Positions 1 through 10,714 of a stretch of DNA of 55,550 nt are shown here, in pieces. A model generated the notes under the pieces. The model was not told where the DNA came from, did not search any database, and saw nothing but the letters and a program-made list of their open reading frames with translations. The stretch comes from Chlorobaculum thiosulfatiphilum (GTDB taxonomy: Bacteria > Bacteroidota > Chlorobiia > Chlorobiales > Chlorobiaceae), in assembly GCF_006265165.1 (NCBI RefSeq), contig NZ_VDCH01000016.1, forward strand, positions 1 to 55,550, read 5' to 3'. The position numbers and the translations under genes are program-made. Each line of letters begins with the position of its first letter. Positions within the stretch are counted from its first letter, which is position 1.

Positions 1-51
1 GCGTCAAGATATGGATATTTCAGTTAAATCGATAGATTTCAATACCTTATG

Positions 52-513
52 TCAGTACTGACTTTTTAGAGATGCCCTTAAGTGAATTTTTTCTAAGGTA
101 GAAAGCAGGAAATTAAATAATTTTTTAAATTCTTCTTCAGTCTTATTTTTTTGAATAGCACTTAGTGAGGTATCATATTTTTTCATCAAAATGACTGGTA
201 GTGAAACAAAACCTTCACTATCATCAAAATTTAAAATGTCATAATCGATATATTTTACAATTCCTGTAGATTCTTTTAGAGTTACAACATTGAAGTATTC
301 GGCAAGAAATCTGTTTGTTTTGTTTTTTAGTGTATTTCCGCTCGCCTCAGAGATTAGAAATTTTAATGCAATTGTTTCGTTAAGGATTTTTCCGCTGTAA
401 ACGATTCCGTTGCCCCCTTGGCCCAAAACATCTTTTAGTTGCACTTCGCCTAAGGTTAATGTGATATGCTTATTTTTGCTCTTTATAAATTTTGAAAATC
501 TTTCGGCAATCAT
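52..513 (-). pseudogene. Ser/Thr protein kinase N-lobe, truncated
   Basis: This 153-codon frame encodes the N-terminal lobe of a eukaryotic-type protein kinase. It has a glycine-rich loop LGQGGNGIVYSG at residues 30-41, an ALKFL motif whose K51 would bind ATP, and an ILMKKYD hinge-like segment. The frame stops just after the LEKIH helix that normally leads into the HRD catalytic loop, so no catalytic Asp, DFG motif or C-lobe is encoded in frame. The roughly 50 bases before the window edge hold a stop-broken stretch, compatible with a frameshift or decay. The gene is very AT-rich compared with the rest of the window, which suggests recent acquisition. A complete gene in another arrangement outside the window cannot be excluded. 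The kinase fold is clear; calling it a pseudogene is an inference. Confidence 0.6.
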
Positions 514-877
514 TTTGTTTCTCTTGTTTTTACGTCAGGCTTGCTTTGGTGTGCTACTCTACTGCGCATTACATCCTGTATTGGACGAATAAGCGCAACA
601 AAGCAGCGTGTTATTGCCAGGCGTATTCTTCTCCCAGTGATTCCAAATCATCGAATGGGCTTTTAATTTGCTGTAAGCTATTTCACCCCTATGGTCGAGA
701 GGACTTCTTCGTATGGCGTGACTTGCGTGAGGCATTTGCTGTGGGGGAAAGGTGAAAAGACCTTGTACTTCAACCAACACATTGTATGAAGGTAGAAAAT
801 TTGTAACCCATCGCAAACAAAGGTGAGCTGCCTTTGTTAGTTGTGTCAAATCTGGTTTGGGTGGCGGTGTCGTATCC
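514..877. other. Intergenic stretch without a convincing gene
   Basis: Short frames exist on both strands, including a 96-codon minus frame, but none shows a recognisable domain or coding-like composition. It separates the AT-rich kinase remnant from the G+C-rich core genes and probably marks the edge of an acquired segment. Confidence 0.4.
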
Positions 878-900
878 GGGCGCGTGCCATGCGCCCCTAC
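878..900. repeat. Palindromic repeat, GTAGGGGC(N)GCCC family
   Basis: A short hairpin with GGGCGC and GCGCCC arms around a 7-base loop, followed by CCTAC. Read on the minus strand it begins GTAGGGGC, the same frame as the copies near 30789 and 39178, which have different loops. It is therefore probably a divergent member of one dispersed intergenic palindrome family. Confidence 0.5.
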
Positions 901-951
901 GAAGATGGTCGTTTGTTGGCGCTTAGATCGGATGGATCAGACTGATCGGCA

Positions 952-1227
952 CTATTTCTTCTTCCCCCGCCAGAAAATAGCGAAGAGAATCCACGCATAC
1001 GCACCTACCAGCGTGAAGGGCGCTATGTCGAGCGCGAAAAAGCCGTCAACGGCTTTTTCGAGGTACATCGCGGCGTAGCTCAGGGCGAGCACTGCCGCGC
1101 CGAGCGCGATGAAGAGGTAGTTCATCGCGCCGAGCGGCATCGTGGCTGGGGCCGGTTTTGCGGCGGCTGGCGGCTGCTTGGCCGCTGGCTCAGGCTTCCG
1201 GGAGCTTTTCTTCGCTGAAGATTTCAT
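952..1227 (-). CDS. DUF3098-like small membrane protein
   Basis: A 91-residue protein with a basic, Ala/Pro-rich N-terminus (residues 1-28) and two predicted membrane helices (about 35-57 and 68-86), ending in a basic tail WRGKKK. The layout, with the motif LDIAPFTLV before the second helix, resembles the DUF3098 family of Bacteroidetes and Chlorobi, whose function is unknown. It overlaps the 3' end of the upstream aminotransferase gene by 38 bases on the same strand, so it is probably translated from the same mRNA. The family assignment is made from memory of the pattern; membrane topology is directly visible as two hydrophobic runs. Confidence 0.6.
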   Translation of the reverse strand: MKSSAKKSSRKPEPAAKQPPAAAKPAPATMPLGAMNYLFIALGAAVLALSYAAMYLEKAVDGFFALDIAPFTLVGAYAWILFAIFWRGKKK

Positions 1228-2404
1228 CGAGCGTATCGAGACAGAGTTGCGCCTCCTCCTTGCTGATCGAGAGCGGCGGAAGCAGACGGATGACGTTGTT
1301 GCTGGTGGCGTTGACCAGTACGTTTCTTTTCAGCGCTTCCTCGACGTAATATTTCGCTTCGCGATGCACTGTGACGCCGACCATGAGGCCATACTGGCGT
1401 ATTTCGAGAATCTGCGCGTATTTTTCAGCCATCTTTTCGAAAGCCGCCCGCATCATCGCGCCGGTTTCGAGGGCGTTTTGCATCAACCCGTCGGCGTAGA
1501 TCGCCTCGATCATGGCGAGACCCGCCGCGCAGGCGACCGGGTTGCCGCCGAAGGTCGTGCCGTGGCTGCCGGGGGCAAAGACCTCCGCGACCTTCTCCGA
1601 GCCGATGATCGCGCCGAGCGGCAGTCCGCCGCCGAGCGGCTTGGCCGCGCAGACGAGGTCGGGCTGCACATCATACGGCATATAGCTGAAAAATGTGCCC
1701 GTGCGTCCGCATCCGGCCTGAATGTCATCGGCCACGATGAGGAAATCGTGCTCCGCTGCCAGCGCCTTCAGCCGCGCGATGAACGCTTCGCTCACCTTGT
1801 GGATGCCTCCCTCGCCCTGCACGAACTCCACGAAAACCGCCGCCGTGCGGCTGGAAACCTTGCGTTCCAGATCCTCCACGTCGTTGAAATCGATCATACC
1901 GGTTTCGGGCACGAGCGGCTCGAAGCCGCCGACATACTTCGGCTTGGCGGTCAGCGAGAGCGCGCCGTAGGTTCTTCCGTGGAAGCAGTTGGTCAGCGAG
2001 AGCACCTGGGTTTTGCTGGCGTCGCCGTCACGCGAGGCGAATCTTCTGGCGAGCTTGATGGCCGCCTCGATCGCCTCGGTGCCGCTGTTGCAGAAGAAGA
2101 CCTTCGACAGCCCCGAAATTTCGAGCAGCTTCGCGGCCAGGTCGAACTGCGGCTTCTGCATGAAGAGGTTCGAGACGTGGATGTATTTCGACACCTGCTC
2201 GGTGATGGCGTGCTGGAGGCGCTCGTCGCCGTAACCGATGGCGTTGACGCCGATTCCGGCGATCATGTCGAGATAACGCTCGCCGCCACTCGTGTAGAGG
2301 AACGAGCCTTTGCCGCTGGCGATGTCGAGCGGAAGTCTGGCGTAGTTGTGGAAGAAAAGCTGCTTCTCGGTTTCGAGATTTATTGCAGGTGTGTTCATCG
2401 TCAT
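1190..2404 (-). CDS. argD: Class-III aminotransferase, acetylornithine/ornithine aminotransferase family
   Basis: A 404-residue PLP-dependent aminotransferase of fold type I, probably acting on N-acetylornithine or a related omega-amine in arginine metabolism. Visible motifs are [12 protein letters not shown] (107-118), FHGRTYG (141-147), the pyridine-binding Asp in [11 protein letters not shown] (226-236) and the Schiff-base lysine K255 in CAAKPLGGG. Length is normal for ArgD. Two family positions differ from the common form: EFVQGEGG in place of EPxQGEGG, and DDIQAG in place of DEVQTG, so substrate specificity is less certain than the family. The start could be Met1 or Met3. It overlaps the DUF3098-like gene downstream and is followed upstream by the small membrane protein and NADH dehydrogenase genes on the same strand. 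Confidence 0.85.
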   Translation of the reverse strand: MTMNTPAINLETEKQLFFHNYARLPLDIASGKGSFLYTSGGERYLDMIAGIGVNAIGYGDERLQHAITEQVSKYIHVSNLFMQKPQFDLAAKLLEISGLSKVFFCNSGTEAIEAAIKLARRFASRDGDASKTQVLSLTNCFHGRTYGALSLTAKPKYVGGFEPLVPETGMIDFNDVEDLERKVSSRTAAVFVEFVQGEGGIHKVSEAFIARLKALAAEHDFLIVADDIQAGCGRTGTFFSYMPYDVQPDLVCAAKPLGGGLPLGAIIGSEKVAEVFAPGSHGTTFGGNPVACAAGLAMIEAIYADGLMQNALETGAMMRAAFEKMAEKYAQILEIRQYGLMVGVTVHREAKYYVEEALKRNVLVNATSNNVIRLLPPLSISKEEAQLCLDTLDEIFSEEKLPEA

Positions 2405-2465
2405 GGTTTGTTCTTTAAAAATCAGGGTTGTGATTTTTTTTCTTATCGAAATCAGCGCTGACCCG

Positions 2466-2726
2466 TCAACTCTCCTCGTCTCGCTGGCGGTAGCGGATCA
2501 GGCTGCGGATCGCCCGCCAGATGCCGTAGGCGCCGAGCAGCAGCGAGAACCAGAAGAGGTCGCGGCCATCGGCTCCATTCATTCGCGAAGCATAGAAGCC
2601 AATATACGCGGCGAGCACCAGAAATGTGACGGAAAGCAGCGCGTCGAGCGCCATGGTGATCGGCAAGCGCCCTTTTTTTCGCGAACTCACCGCGCCCGAC
2701 GGGTCGGCGTCAGGCGTTTTTGTCAT
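2466..2726 (-). CDS. Small two-helix membrane protein, unknown function
   Basis: An 86-residue protein that I do not recognise. After a polar, basic N-terminus (about 1-24) it has two hydrophobic segments (about 25-47 and 57-76) joined by a short loop carrying NGADGRD, then a charged C-terminus RYRQRDEES. Its start overlaps the end of the NADH dehydrogenase gene by 17 bases on the same strand, which argues for translational coupling and possibly for a membrane role related to that enzyme. No catalytic or metal-binding motif is evident. Confidence 0.55.
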   Translation of the reverse strand: MTKTPDADPSGAVSSRKKGRLPITMALDALLSVTFLVLAAYIGFYASRMNGADGRDLFWFSLLLGAYGIWRAIRSLIRYRQRDEES

Positions 2727-4002
2727 CGCAAGGCGACGATTTCTGCTCCCGGTAGAAGCGCCAGTCCTTGTTGACGATCAGCCGCGCGCCGTGGCCGAAG
2801 GTGAAGTAGGACCAGCCCCACTGCATCAGGACAAAGACTCGGTGCTTGAAGGTCGAGAGATAATAGATATGCACGAGCAGCCAGGTGAACCAGGCCAGCG
2901 TGCCGCTGAACTTCAGGTTGCCGATTTCGACAATCGCCCGGTTGCGCCCGATGGTGGCCATCTGCCCTTTGTCACGATATTTGAACGGTTTGCGCGGCTT
3001 GCCCTTCAGGTCATCGACAATCGCGCGGCCAATGGCGTTGCCCTCCTGCATCGCCACCGGAGCCATGCCAGGCAGCGTCGAGCCGTTGTCGAGCGTGAAG
3101 CAGGCCTGGTCGCCGCCGACGAACACCTCCGGGTGGCCGGGCAGGCTGAGGTCGCTTTCGACCATGACGCGCCCGCTGCGGTCGGTCTCGACCCCCATGT
3201 TCTGGCCGATCTCCGCCGCTTTGACGCCCGCCGCCCAGAGCACCGTGGCGGCCTCGATGCGCTCGCGCCCGATCTGTACGCCGTCGCCGTCCACGTCGCT
3301 CACCATGCTCGACGTCCAGACCTGCACACCGAGTTTTTCCAGCTCGCGGGTCGCCTTGCTCGACAGCTCGGGCGAGAAGGTGCCGAGGATGCGCTCGGCG
3401 GCCTCGACGATGAAGATGCGGGTCAGCTTCGGGTCGATGTGGCGGTAAAATTTCGACAAGGTGAAGCGGCTCATCTCGCCGATCGATCCGGCAAGCTCCA
3501 CGCCGGTCGGCCCGCCGCCGACGATGACGAAGGTGAGCTGCTTTTTGCGCTCTTTCGGGTCGTTGGTGCGTTCGGCGGCTTCGTACGCCTCCATCACGCG
3601 GCGGCGGATCTCCGATGCCTGGGCGAGGTTTTTCAGGCCGGGGGCGAATTCCTCCCACTGGTTGTTGCCGAAGTAGTGGTGCTGCGCTCCGCAGGCGAGG
3701 ATGAGGTAGTCGTACTCGACATCGCCGAAATCGGTTTTCACCTTCCGGGCGTCGAGATCGACGTTGCAGACGGCGCCCTTGAAGACCGTGACGTTGTCCT
3801 GCCCGGCCAGCATGTTGCGCAGCGGCGTGGCGATGTCGCCCTCGCCGAGCGCGGCCATGGCGACCTGGTAGAGGAGCGGCTGGAAGAGATGGTAGTTCTT
3901 CCTGTCGATAAGCGTGATTTCGACATCTTTTCTGTTACTGAGGATCCTTGCGGCGTTCAGACCGGTAAAACCACCGCCGACAATCACGACCTTTTTTTTC
4001 AT
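2710..4002 (-). CDS. ndh: Type II NADH dehydrogenase (NDH-2)
   Basis: A 430-residue FAD-dependent pyridine-nucleotide oxidoreductase of the NDH-2 type, which passes electrons from NADH to quinone at the membrane without pumping protons. It begins KKKVVIVGGGFTGLNA, a dinucleotide-binding motif for FAD, and has a second Rossmann motif IVGGGPTGVELAG near residue 160 for NADH. The segment VFVGGD near residue 300 is the usual FAD-binding Asp motif. The C-terminal amphipathic region (WFTWLLVHIYYLSTFKHR) fits peripheral membrane attachment. The start chosen is the ATG immediately before the Rossmann motif; an in-frame ATG 36 bases upstream would add 12 residues. Confidence 0.85.
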   Translation of the reverse strand: MKKKVVIVGGGFTGLNAARILSNRKDVEITLIDRKNYHLFQPLLYQVAMAALGEGDIATPLRNMLAGQDNVTVFKGAVCNVDLDARKVKTDFGDVEYDYLILACGAQHHYFGNNQWEEFAPGLKNLAQASEIRRRVMEAYEAAERTNDPKERKKQLTFVIVGGGPTGVELAGSIGEMSRFTLSKFYRHIDPKLTRIFIVEAAERILGTFSPELSSKATRELEKLGVQVWTSSMVSDVDGDGVQIGRERIEAATVLWAAGVKAAEIGQNMGVETDRSGRVMVESDLSLPGHPEVFVGGDQACFTLDNGSTLPGMAPVAMQEGNAIGRAIVDDLKGKPRKPFKYRDKGQMATIGRNRAIVEIGNLKFSGTLAWFTWLLVHIYYLSTFKHRVFVLMQWGWSYFTFGHGARLIVNKDWRFYREQKSSPCDDKNA

Positions 4003-4167
4003 CTCGTTCAGATTCTCTCGTTCATTTCTCAAATCCATGCCTGGACATCCGTATAGCAGTCAAGTTACGGCAAAGATGCCCTCATCATGCACAAACTCTG
4101 GAAAGTAATAAAAATGAGGCGAATCTTGCTATCGCCGTTACCGAAGCGTTACGCCGGCCTGGGCTTT

Positions 4168-4674
4168 TCAGCTCAGCTTTTCGATGATCCGGGCGTGGGC
4201 GGGAAATCGCGCGATCAGCTCTGCCTGGTCGGCGAAGGCGAAGTCGCGGAAGTCGAAGCCCGGCGCGACAACGCAGCTCACCAGCGCATAGGCGTCCGGG
4301 GCGGCGGCGCGATCATCGAGGCAAGCGCCGAACCAGCAGCCCGCCGGAACCCACGAGTGCAGCGTTTCGCCGTCGTCCGGATCGAGGCCAAGCGTGAACG
4401 ACGACGGCTCGCCGGTTTCGGGGAAGCAGTGCACGTCGAGCGGCGATCCGGCGTGGAAGTACCATTGCTCGTCGGAGTTGATGCGGTGCAGGCGCGAGCG
4501 GTCGCCGCGCTGGAGCAGGTAGTAAATCGAGGTCGCGTAGCTTCGCGCGGAGCCGAAGGGGGTGCTGGCGTCGAAACCGTACGAGCCTTCGCTGCGGTAG
4601 GTTTCGCGGTACCAGCCCCCTTCGGGGTGGCGTTCGAGCCGGAGCCGCTCGATCCAGAACTCAGCCGTTCGCAC
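4168..4674 (-). CDS. DUF985 family cupin protein
   Basis: A 168-residue single-domain beta-barrel protein of the DUF985 (Cupin_5) family. The family signature is visible as [13 protein letters not shown] (16-28), the TSIYYLL strand, SRLHRI and DEQWYFHAG, and the turn [10 protein letters not shown]. The histidines and glutamates in these strands could bind a metal or small ligand, but the biochemical role of the family is not established. The gene overlaps the 3' end of purE by 14 bases on the same strand, so the two are probably cotranscribed; whether this has metabolic meaning is unknown. Confidence 0.8.
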   Translation of the reverse strand: MRTAEFWIERLRLERHPEGGWYRETYRSEGSYGFDASTPFGSARSYATSIYYLLQRGDRSRLHRINSDEQWYFHAGSPLDVHCFPETGEPSSFTLGLDPDDGETLHSWVPAGCWFGACLDDRAAAPDAYALVSCVVAPGFDFRDFAFADQAELIARFPAHARIIEKLS

Positions 4675-5188
4675 GGAGTTTTTCCCGGATTTTGGCGGTC
4701 TTCTGGCGCGAGGCTTCGGCGAGCTTCTGGCGGAACTCCTTGAGCTTTTGCATCAGTTCGGCGTCGCCGAGGGCGAGCATCTGCACGGCGAGCAGCGCGG
4801 CGTTGCGGGCGTTGTCGATGCCGACGGTGGCCACGGGAATTCCTGCGGGCATCTGCACGATGGCGTAGAGCGAGTCCTGGCCGCTGAGCTTTTTGCTGTA
4901 GATCGGCACGCCGATGACCGGCAGCACCGTCATGGCCGCCGTGACGCCCGGCAGGTGCGCCGCCCCGCCCGCTCCGGCGACAATCGCCTTCAGGCCGCGC
5001 TCTTCGGCGGACGAGGCGTAGGCCTCGAGGTCGCCCGGCGTACGGTGCGCCGAGATGACCGAAATTTCAAACGGAATTCCGAACTCGTCGAGGACGATGG
5101 CCGCCTCTTTCATGATGTCGAAATCGGAATCGGAACCCATCAGGATGCCGACCAGCGGCGTCTGCGGGTCTGTGGATGGTGGTGTCAT
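4661..5188 (-). CDS. purE: N5-carboxyaminoimidazole ribonucleotide mutase (PurE)
   Basis: A 175-residue class-I PurE, which converts N5-CAIR to CAIR in purine biosynthesis in the cytoplasm. The sequence shows GSDSD (18-22), the catalytic SAHRTP (46-51, with H48), the [10 protein letters not shown] loop and the [11 protein letters not shown] segment, all characteristic. Length is normal. No purK lies next to it; the neighbour on the same strand is the DUF985 gene, overlapping by 14 bases. The start is the first ATG of the frame, placed before the short Pro/Thr-rich leader usual for this family. Confidence 0.95.
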   Translation of the reverse strand: MTPPSTDPQTPLVGILMGSDSDFDIMKEAAIVLDEFGIPFEISVISAHRTPGDLEAYASSAEERGLKAIVAGAGGAAHLPGVTAAMTVLPVIGVPIYSKKLSGQDSLYAIVQMPAGIPVATVGIDNARNAALLAVQMLALGDAELMQKLKEFRQKLAEASRQKTAKIREKLRANG

Positions 5189-5313
5189 GGAAAAAAGAAA
5201 TTGTGCGGTCTTGCGAATGTTAAGGCCGTTGCAGTTTGAAGGCTATGAATTTGCGGAGTTTTTGTATTTTCCCCAAGTCAAACAAAAAATAACACTTGCC
5301 AAGGAAGAATACA

Positions 5314-6744
5314 ATGACAACAGATGTCGTCGCAAAGCTGGCCTTGAAGTACAGCAATCCCGGCCCGCGTTACACCAGTTATCCCACCATTCCCTCCTGG
5401 AGCGAGGATGGCGTGACTCAGGAGCAGTGGAAAGAGGCTATGGTCAAGGGCTTCAACGAGAGCAACGAGACCACGGGCATCAGCATGTACATCCACATCC
5501 CGTTCTGCGAAAACCATTGCTACTTCTGCGGCTGCAACGCCCACCGCACCAACGATCACTCCTTCGAGAAGCCATACATCGACGCCCTCATCAAGGAGTG
5601 GCAGATGTACCTCGACGTGTTCCCGGGCACACTCAACGTCAAGGAGCTGCACATCGGCGGTGGCACCCCCACCTTTTTCAGTCCCGAAAACCTCGTCAGG
5701 CTGGTTGATACCATGTTCAAGGATGTCAACAAGATGGACGACTACATTTTCAGCTTCGAGACCAATCCCCGCTCGACCTCGAAAGAGCATCTCGAAGCGC
5801 TCTACAGCGTCGGCTTCCGCCGCATGAGCTTCGGCATCCAGGACTTCGATCCCGTCGTGCAGCAGGAGATCAACCGCCCGCAGTCCTTCGAGCTGGTCAA
5901 GGAGAAGATCGACATGGCCCGCGAAATCGGCTTCAACTCGATCAACTTCGACCTCGTCTATGGCCTGCCCAAGCAGACCCTCGCCACCGTCACCGACACT
6001 ATCCAGAAGGTGATGGAACTGCGTCCCGACCGCCTCGCCTTCTACGGCTACGGTCATAATCCGCACCTTTACGAAGGGCAGCGCCGCTTCAAGGTCGAAG
6101 ACCTGCCGATGGGCGACGTCAAGCAGGAGCTGTACGACAAGGGACGCGCGATGCTCGAATCGATCGGCTACCACGAAATCGGCATGGATCACTTCGCCAT
6201 CGAGGGCGACGCGCTCTACGAGGCGATGAAGAACGGCACCCTGCATCGGAACTTCATGGGCTACACCGAGAACACCACCCAGATGATGCTCGCCCTCGGC
6301 GCTTCGTCGATCAGCGACACCTGGTACGCCTTCGCGCAGAACGAGCGCACTGACGACCGCTACATGGAGGAGGTCAACAAAGGCCGCTTCCCGATCATGC
6401 GCGGCCACCTGCTCTCCGACGAAGACCTGGTGCTTCGCCGCCACATCCTGAACCTGATGTGCCGCCAGGAGACCTCCTGGGAAGATCCGAAATTCTACAC
6501 CGAGGAGCTCGACGTCGCCCGCTATCGCCTCGAAGACATGGAGAACGACGGCATTGTCGAACTCGGCGAGAAGAGTGTCAAGGTCACCGAAATCGGCGTA
6601 CCCTTCCTCCGCAACGTCTGCATGGCGTTCGACGCGCATCTCTGGCGCTCCGACAGCCTTTCGAAGGCGTACAACGTGTCGCGAGACATCCAGAAGGAGT
6701 ACATTGAAAAGGCCCGTCAGGCCAAGCTTCAGCAGACAACCTGA
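5314..6744 (+). CDS. hemN: Oxygen-independent coproporphyrinogen III oxidase (HemN)
   Basis: A 476-residue radical-SAM enzyme that decarboxylates coproporphyrinogen III to protoporphyrinogen IX, feeding heme and chlorophyll synthesis in anaerobes. The 4Fe-4S motif is [10 protein letters not shown], with C65, C69 and C72 as the cluster ligands plus the extra C74 typical of true HemN. GGGTP (115-119) binds SAM. The N-terminal [10 protein letters not shown] is also diagnostic for HemN rather than the HemW relatives. The start is the ATG preceded by AAGGAAG about 7 bases upstream; an in-frame TTG 18 bases earlier is less likely. A strong terminator follows, so it is probably a single-gene transcript. 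Confidence 0.95.
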   Translation: MTTDVVAKLALKYSNPGPRYTSYPTIPSWSEDGVTQEQWKEAMVKGFNESNETTGISMYIHIPFCENHCYFCGCNAHRTNDHSFEKPYIDALIKEWQMYLDVFPGTLNVKELHIGGGTPTFFSPENLVRLVDTMFKDVNKMDDYIFSFETNPRSTSKEHLEALYSVGFRRMSFGIQDFDPVVQQEINRPQSFELVKEKIDMAREIGFNSINFDLVYGLPKQTLATVTDTIQKVMELRPDRLAFYGYGHNPHLYEGQRRFKVEDLPMGDVKQELYDKGRAMLESIGYHEIGMDHFAIEGDALYEAMKNGTLHRNFMGYTENTTQMMLALGASSISDTWYAFAQNERTDDRYMEEVNKGRFPIMRGHLLSDEDLVLRRHILNLMCRQETSWEDPKFYTEELDVARYRLEDMENDGIVELGEKSVKVTEIGVPFLRNVCMAFDAHLWRSDSLSKAYNVSRDIQKEYIEKARQAKLQQTT

Positions 6745-6769
6745 GGTGGCCGGGTAACAATTTCTTCAA

Positions 6770-6797
6770 AGGGTGATCTCAGGATCGCCCTTTTTTT
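6770..6797 (+). terminator. Intrinsic terminator after hemN
   Basis: A 9-bp stem (AGGGTGATC with GATCGCCCT, one G-U pair) closed by a 4-base loop and followed by seven T. The next gene can start at the base directly after the T run, or at an ATG 12 bases later. Confidence 0.85.
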
Positions 6798-7955
6798 ATG
6801 ACCAGAACGATGAAAAAACATATACGAATAGGATTTATCGGTAGTGGATGGGCGCAGGTGGCGCAGGCCCCGGCCTTTTCGCTGATGGAAGATGTGGTGC
6901 TGGCGGCGGTCGCCAGCCCGACGGAACGGCGACGGCAGAAGTTCATGGATCGCTTCGGCATTCCGGCTGGATACGCCGACTGGCGCGAGATGCTCGACGA
7001 GTGCCCGCTGGATCTGGTGTGCGTCACCACGCCGACCTGGCTGCACGAGCCGATGGTTTCGGGCGTGCTCGAAAGCGGTTGCAGCGTGCTCTGCGAAAAG
7101 CCCTTCGCCTTGACCGTCGATGAGGCCGAACGCATGAACGCGCTCGCGTCCAGATCGCCAGCGCTCTCCCTGATCGATCACCAGCTTCGGTATCACCCCT
7201 CGGTCAGGAGCATGAAGCAGATGATCGACAGCGGCGAGATTGGCAAGGTCTATGAAGTCCGCGCCGTGGTGAACCTCGCCTCGCGCAACCGGACCGACCT
7301 GCCGTGGTCGTGGTGGAGCGACGCCTCGAAAGGCGGCGGCGCGCTCCGGGCGCTCGGTTCGCACCTGATCGACCTGAACCGCTTCCTTGTCGGCGAGATT
7401 TCCGAGGTGTGCTGCAACCTCTCGACCTCGATTTCGCAGCGCCCCGACGCCTCGACGCCGGGCAAAAGCCTGCCGGTCAGTTCGGACGACAGCTTCGCCA
7501 TGTTCATGAAGTTCGGCCCGTCGTCGGTGGCGCTCGGCGCGTCGTCGCTCATGCACGTCACCACGGTCGGCTCCTACACCTGGTTCTCGCTCGAAGTGGT
7601 CGGCAGCCTGAAAACCATCAGGCTCGACGGGGCAGGCAAGCTCTGGGAGATCGTCAACAGCGAACTCAAGGGCGGGCGCAGCCTCATCGACGCGCCGCGC
7701 TGGAAGCAGGTCGAGCCGATGCTGCCGTGGGACGAGCTGGTGCTTCAGGCCAAGATCAAGCTCTCGTCGCTGGCCGTGCACGGCATCTTTGCCGTCGGCT
7801 TCGCCTTTCTGGCGCACCGCATCGTCAAGGCGCTGAAGAGCGGCGACCCGGTCATCCTGCAAGACGCCGCCAGCTTCCGCGACGGCCTGATTATCCAGAG
7901 GGTGATGCAAGCCGGTCTCGACTCCGACCGCGAAAAGCGGTGGGTGAAAGTGTGA
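6798..7955 (+). CDS. Gfo/Idh/MocA family oxidoreductase
   Basis: A 385-residue NAD(P)-dependent dehydrogenase of the Gfo/Idh/MocA family. The Rossmann domain begins [17 protein letters not shown] (about 10-26); the conserved CEKPFALT motif lies near residue 100 and its Lys normally takes part in catalysis. The C-terminal alpha/beta domain contains [12 protein letters not shown] and a [15 protein letters not shown] segment whose His is usually at the substrate site. The substrate cannot be inferred from sequence. The gene begins directly after the hemN terminator; starting at the second ATG (6810) would remove four residues. It has no evident operon partner, being followed by repeats. Confidence 0.85.
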   Translation: MTRTMKKHIRIGFIGSGWAQVAQAPAFSLMEDVVLAAVASPTERRRQKFMDRFGIPAGYADWREMLDECPLDLVCVTTPTWLHEPMVSGVLESGCSVLCEKPFALTVDEAERMNALASRSPALSLIDHQLRYHPSVRSMKQMIDSGEIGKVYEVRAVVNLASRNRTDLPWSWWSDASKGGGALRALGSHLIDLNRFLVGEISEVCCNLSTSISQRPDASTPGKSLPVSSDDSFAMFMKFGPSSVALGASSLMHVTTVGSYTWFSLEVVGSLKTIRLDGAGKLWEIVNSELKGGRSLIDAPRWKQVEPMLPWDELVLQAKIKLSSLAVHGIFAVGFAFLAHRIVKALKSGDPVILQDAASFRDGLIIQRVMQAGLDSDREKRWVKV

Positions 7956-8031
7956 AGAGAATTATGAATTATGAGTTATGAATTATGAATTGAAAGATGG
8001 GAATTTGGGGAGAATTGTTTTGAACTCTTTT
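7956..8031. repeat. AATTATGAATTATGAG-type dispersed repeat
   Basis: The first part consists of tandem variants of ATTATGAATT/GAGTTATGAATT. Related strings in either orientation occur near 8547-8579, 20649-20664, 30751-30775 and 39209-39230, always in intergenic DNA, so this is a dispersed low-complexity family. Confidence 0.5.
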
Positions 8032-8094
8032 GTCCCATAAGTCCCATAAGTCCCATAAGTCCCATAAGTCTCATTTGTCCTATGAGTCCCATTT
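8032..8094. repeat. 9-bp tandem repeat, seven units
   Basis: Four exact copies of GTCCCATAA (8032-8067) are followed by three degenerate ones (GTCTCATTT, GTCCTATGA, GTCCCATTT). The array ends about 64 bases before the start of the SMR transporter gene. The 9-bp period keeps a reading frame, which makes false ORFs across it. Confidence 0.9.
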
Positions 8095-8157
8095 CTGATT
8101 ATTGTTACCGGAGAAAAATCCGATTTTGAGAAAAAAACTGTCGAGAGGAACTGAACC

Positions 8158-8478
8158 GTGGCGTGGGTGATGCTGTTTGTTGCCGGGCTGTTTGAATGCG
8201 CTTGGGCGGTGGGGTTGAAATATTCCGAAGGCTTCACGCGGCCTGTGCCGTCGGCGCTGACCATCGCGGCGATGCTGGTGAGTTTCTGGCTGCTCTCCAT
8301 CGCGATGAAAACCGTACCGGTCGGCACGGCCTACGCCGTCTGGACCGGCATCGGCGCGGCGGGCGTCGCCGTGGCCGGAATACTGCTTTTCGACGAATCG
8401 CGCGACCTGGCGCGAATCTTCTGCATTTTCCTGATTATCGCCGGAGTCGCTGGTTTGCGGGTGCTGGCGGGGAGGTGA
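8158..8478 (+). CDS. sugE: SMR transporter, SugE/Gdx type
   Basis: A 106-residue small multidrug resistance protein of the SugE/Gdx branch, a four-helix dual-topology inner-membrane antiporter. Members of this branch export guanidinium in exchange for protons. E13 in [17 protein letters not shown] is the essential membrane-embedded glutamate, and the segments [11 protein letters not shown] and [16 protein letters not shown] are typical of Gdx rather than EmrE. The start is a GTG; GAGAGGA lies about 10 bases upstream. I saw no guanidine riboswitch in the upstream region, which instead contains a 9-bp tandem array. A second 9-bp array follows the stop codon. Confidence 0.85.
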   Translation: MAWVMLFVAGLFECAWAVGLKYSEGFTRPVPSALTIAAMLVSFWLLSIAMKTVPVGTAYAVWTGIGAAGVAVAGILLFDESRDLARIFCIFLIIAGVAGLRVLAGR

Positions 8479-8483
8479 ATTGA

Positions 8484-8519
8484 GTGGACGAAGTGGACTG
8501 AATGGACGGTGTGGACAGG
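8484..8519. repeat. 9-bp tandem repeat, four units
   Basis: Four degenerate 9-bp units (GTGGACGAA, GTGGACTGA, ATGGACGGT, GTGGACAGG) begin five bases after the sugE stop codon. With the array at 8032 they bracket the transporter gene. Confidence 0.75.
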
Positions 8520-8581
8520 ACGGCCACCGGGCCGCGGCTACAAACAATTCATAATTCAGCATTCAGCATTCATAATTCTCC

Positions 8582-10537
<1,956 letters not shown>

Positions 10538-10714
10538 GGAGTCGCGGTTTCAGGTTTGGTGTGAAGATACGATATTTCGTTAAAGCGCCATGCCATCTCC
10601 GGTTTCGCTCGAAGAGCCGGGCGTCCGGGGCTTTCCGGTGGAAACGCTGGAAACAGATGTTTGCGGCGTCAAAACCGTGTATATCGCAAAGTATTTTAAC
10701 ATTATATCAGGATC

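Noticed and set aside
559-849. 96-codon minus-strand frame after the kinase remnant
   Set aside because: No domain, no clear Shine-Dalgarno sequence, and composition not coding-like.
5278-6639. 453-codon minus-strand frame
   Set aside because: Antisense to hemN; no recognisable domain.
8032-8094. CRISPR-like array
   Set aside because: The repeats are contiguous 9-bp units without spacers.
7956-8157. Possible guanidine riboswitch before sugE
   Set aside because: No paired ACGR hairpins or ykkC-like core is present; the region consists of tandem repeats.
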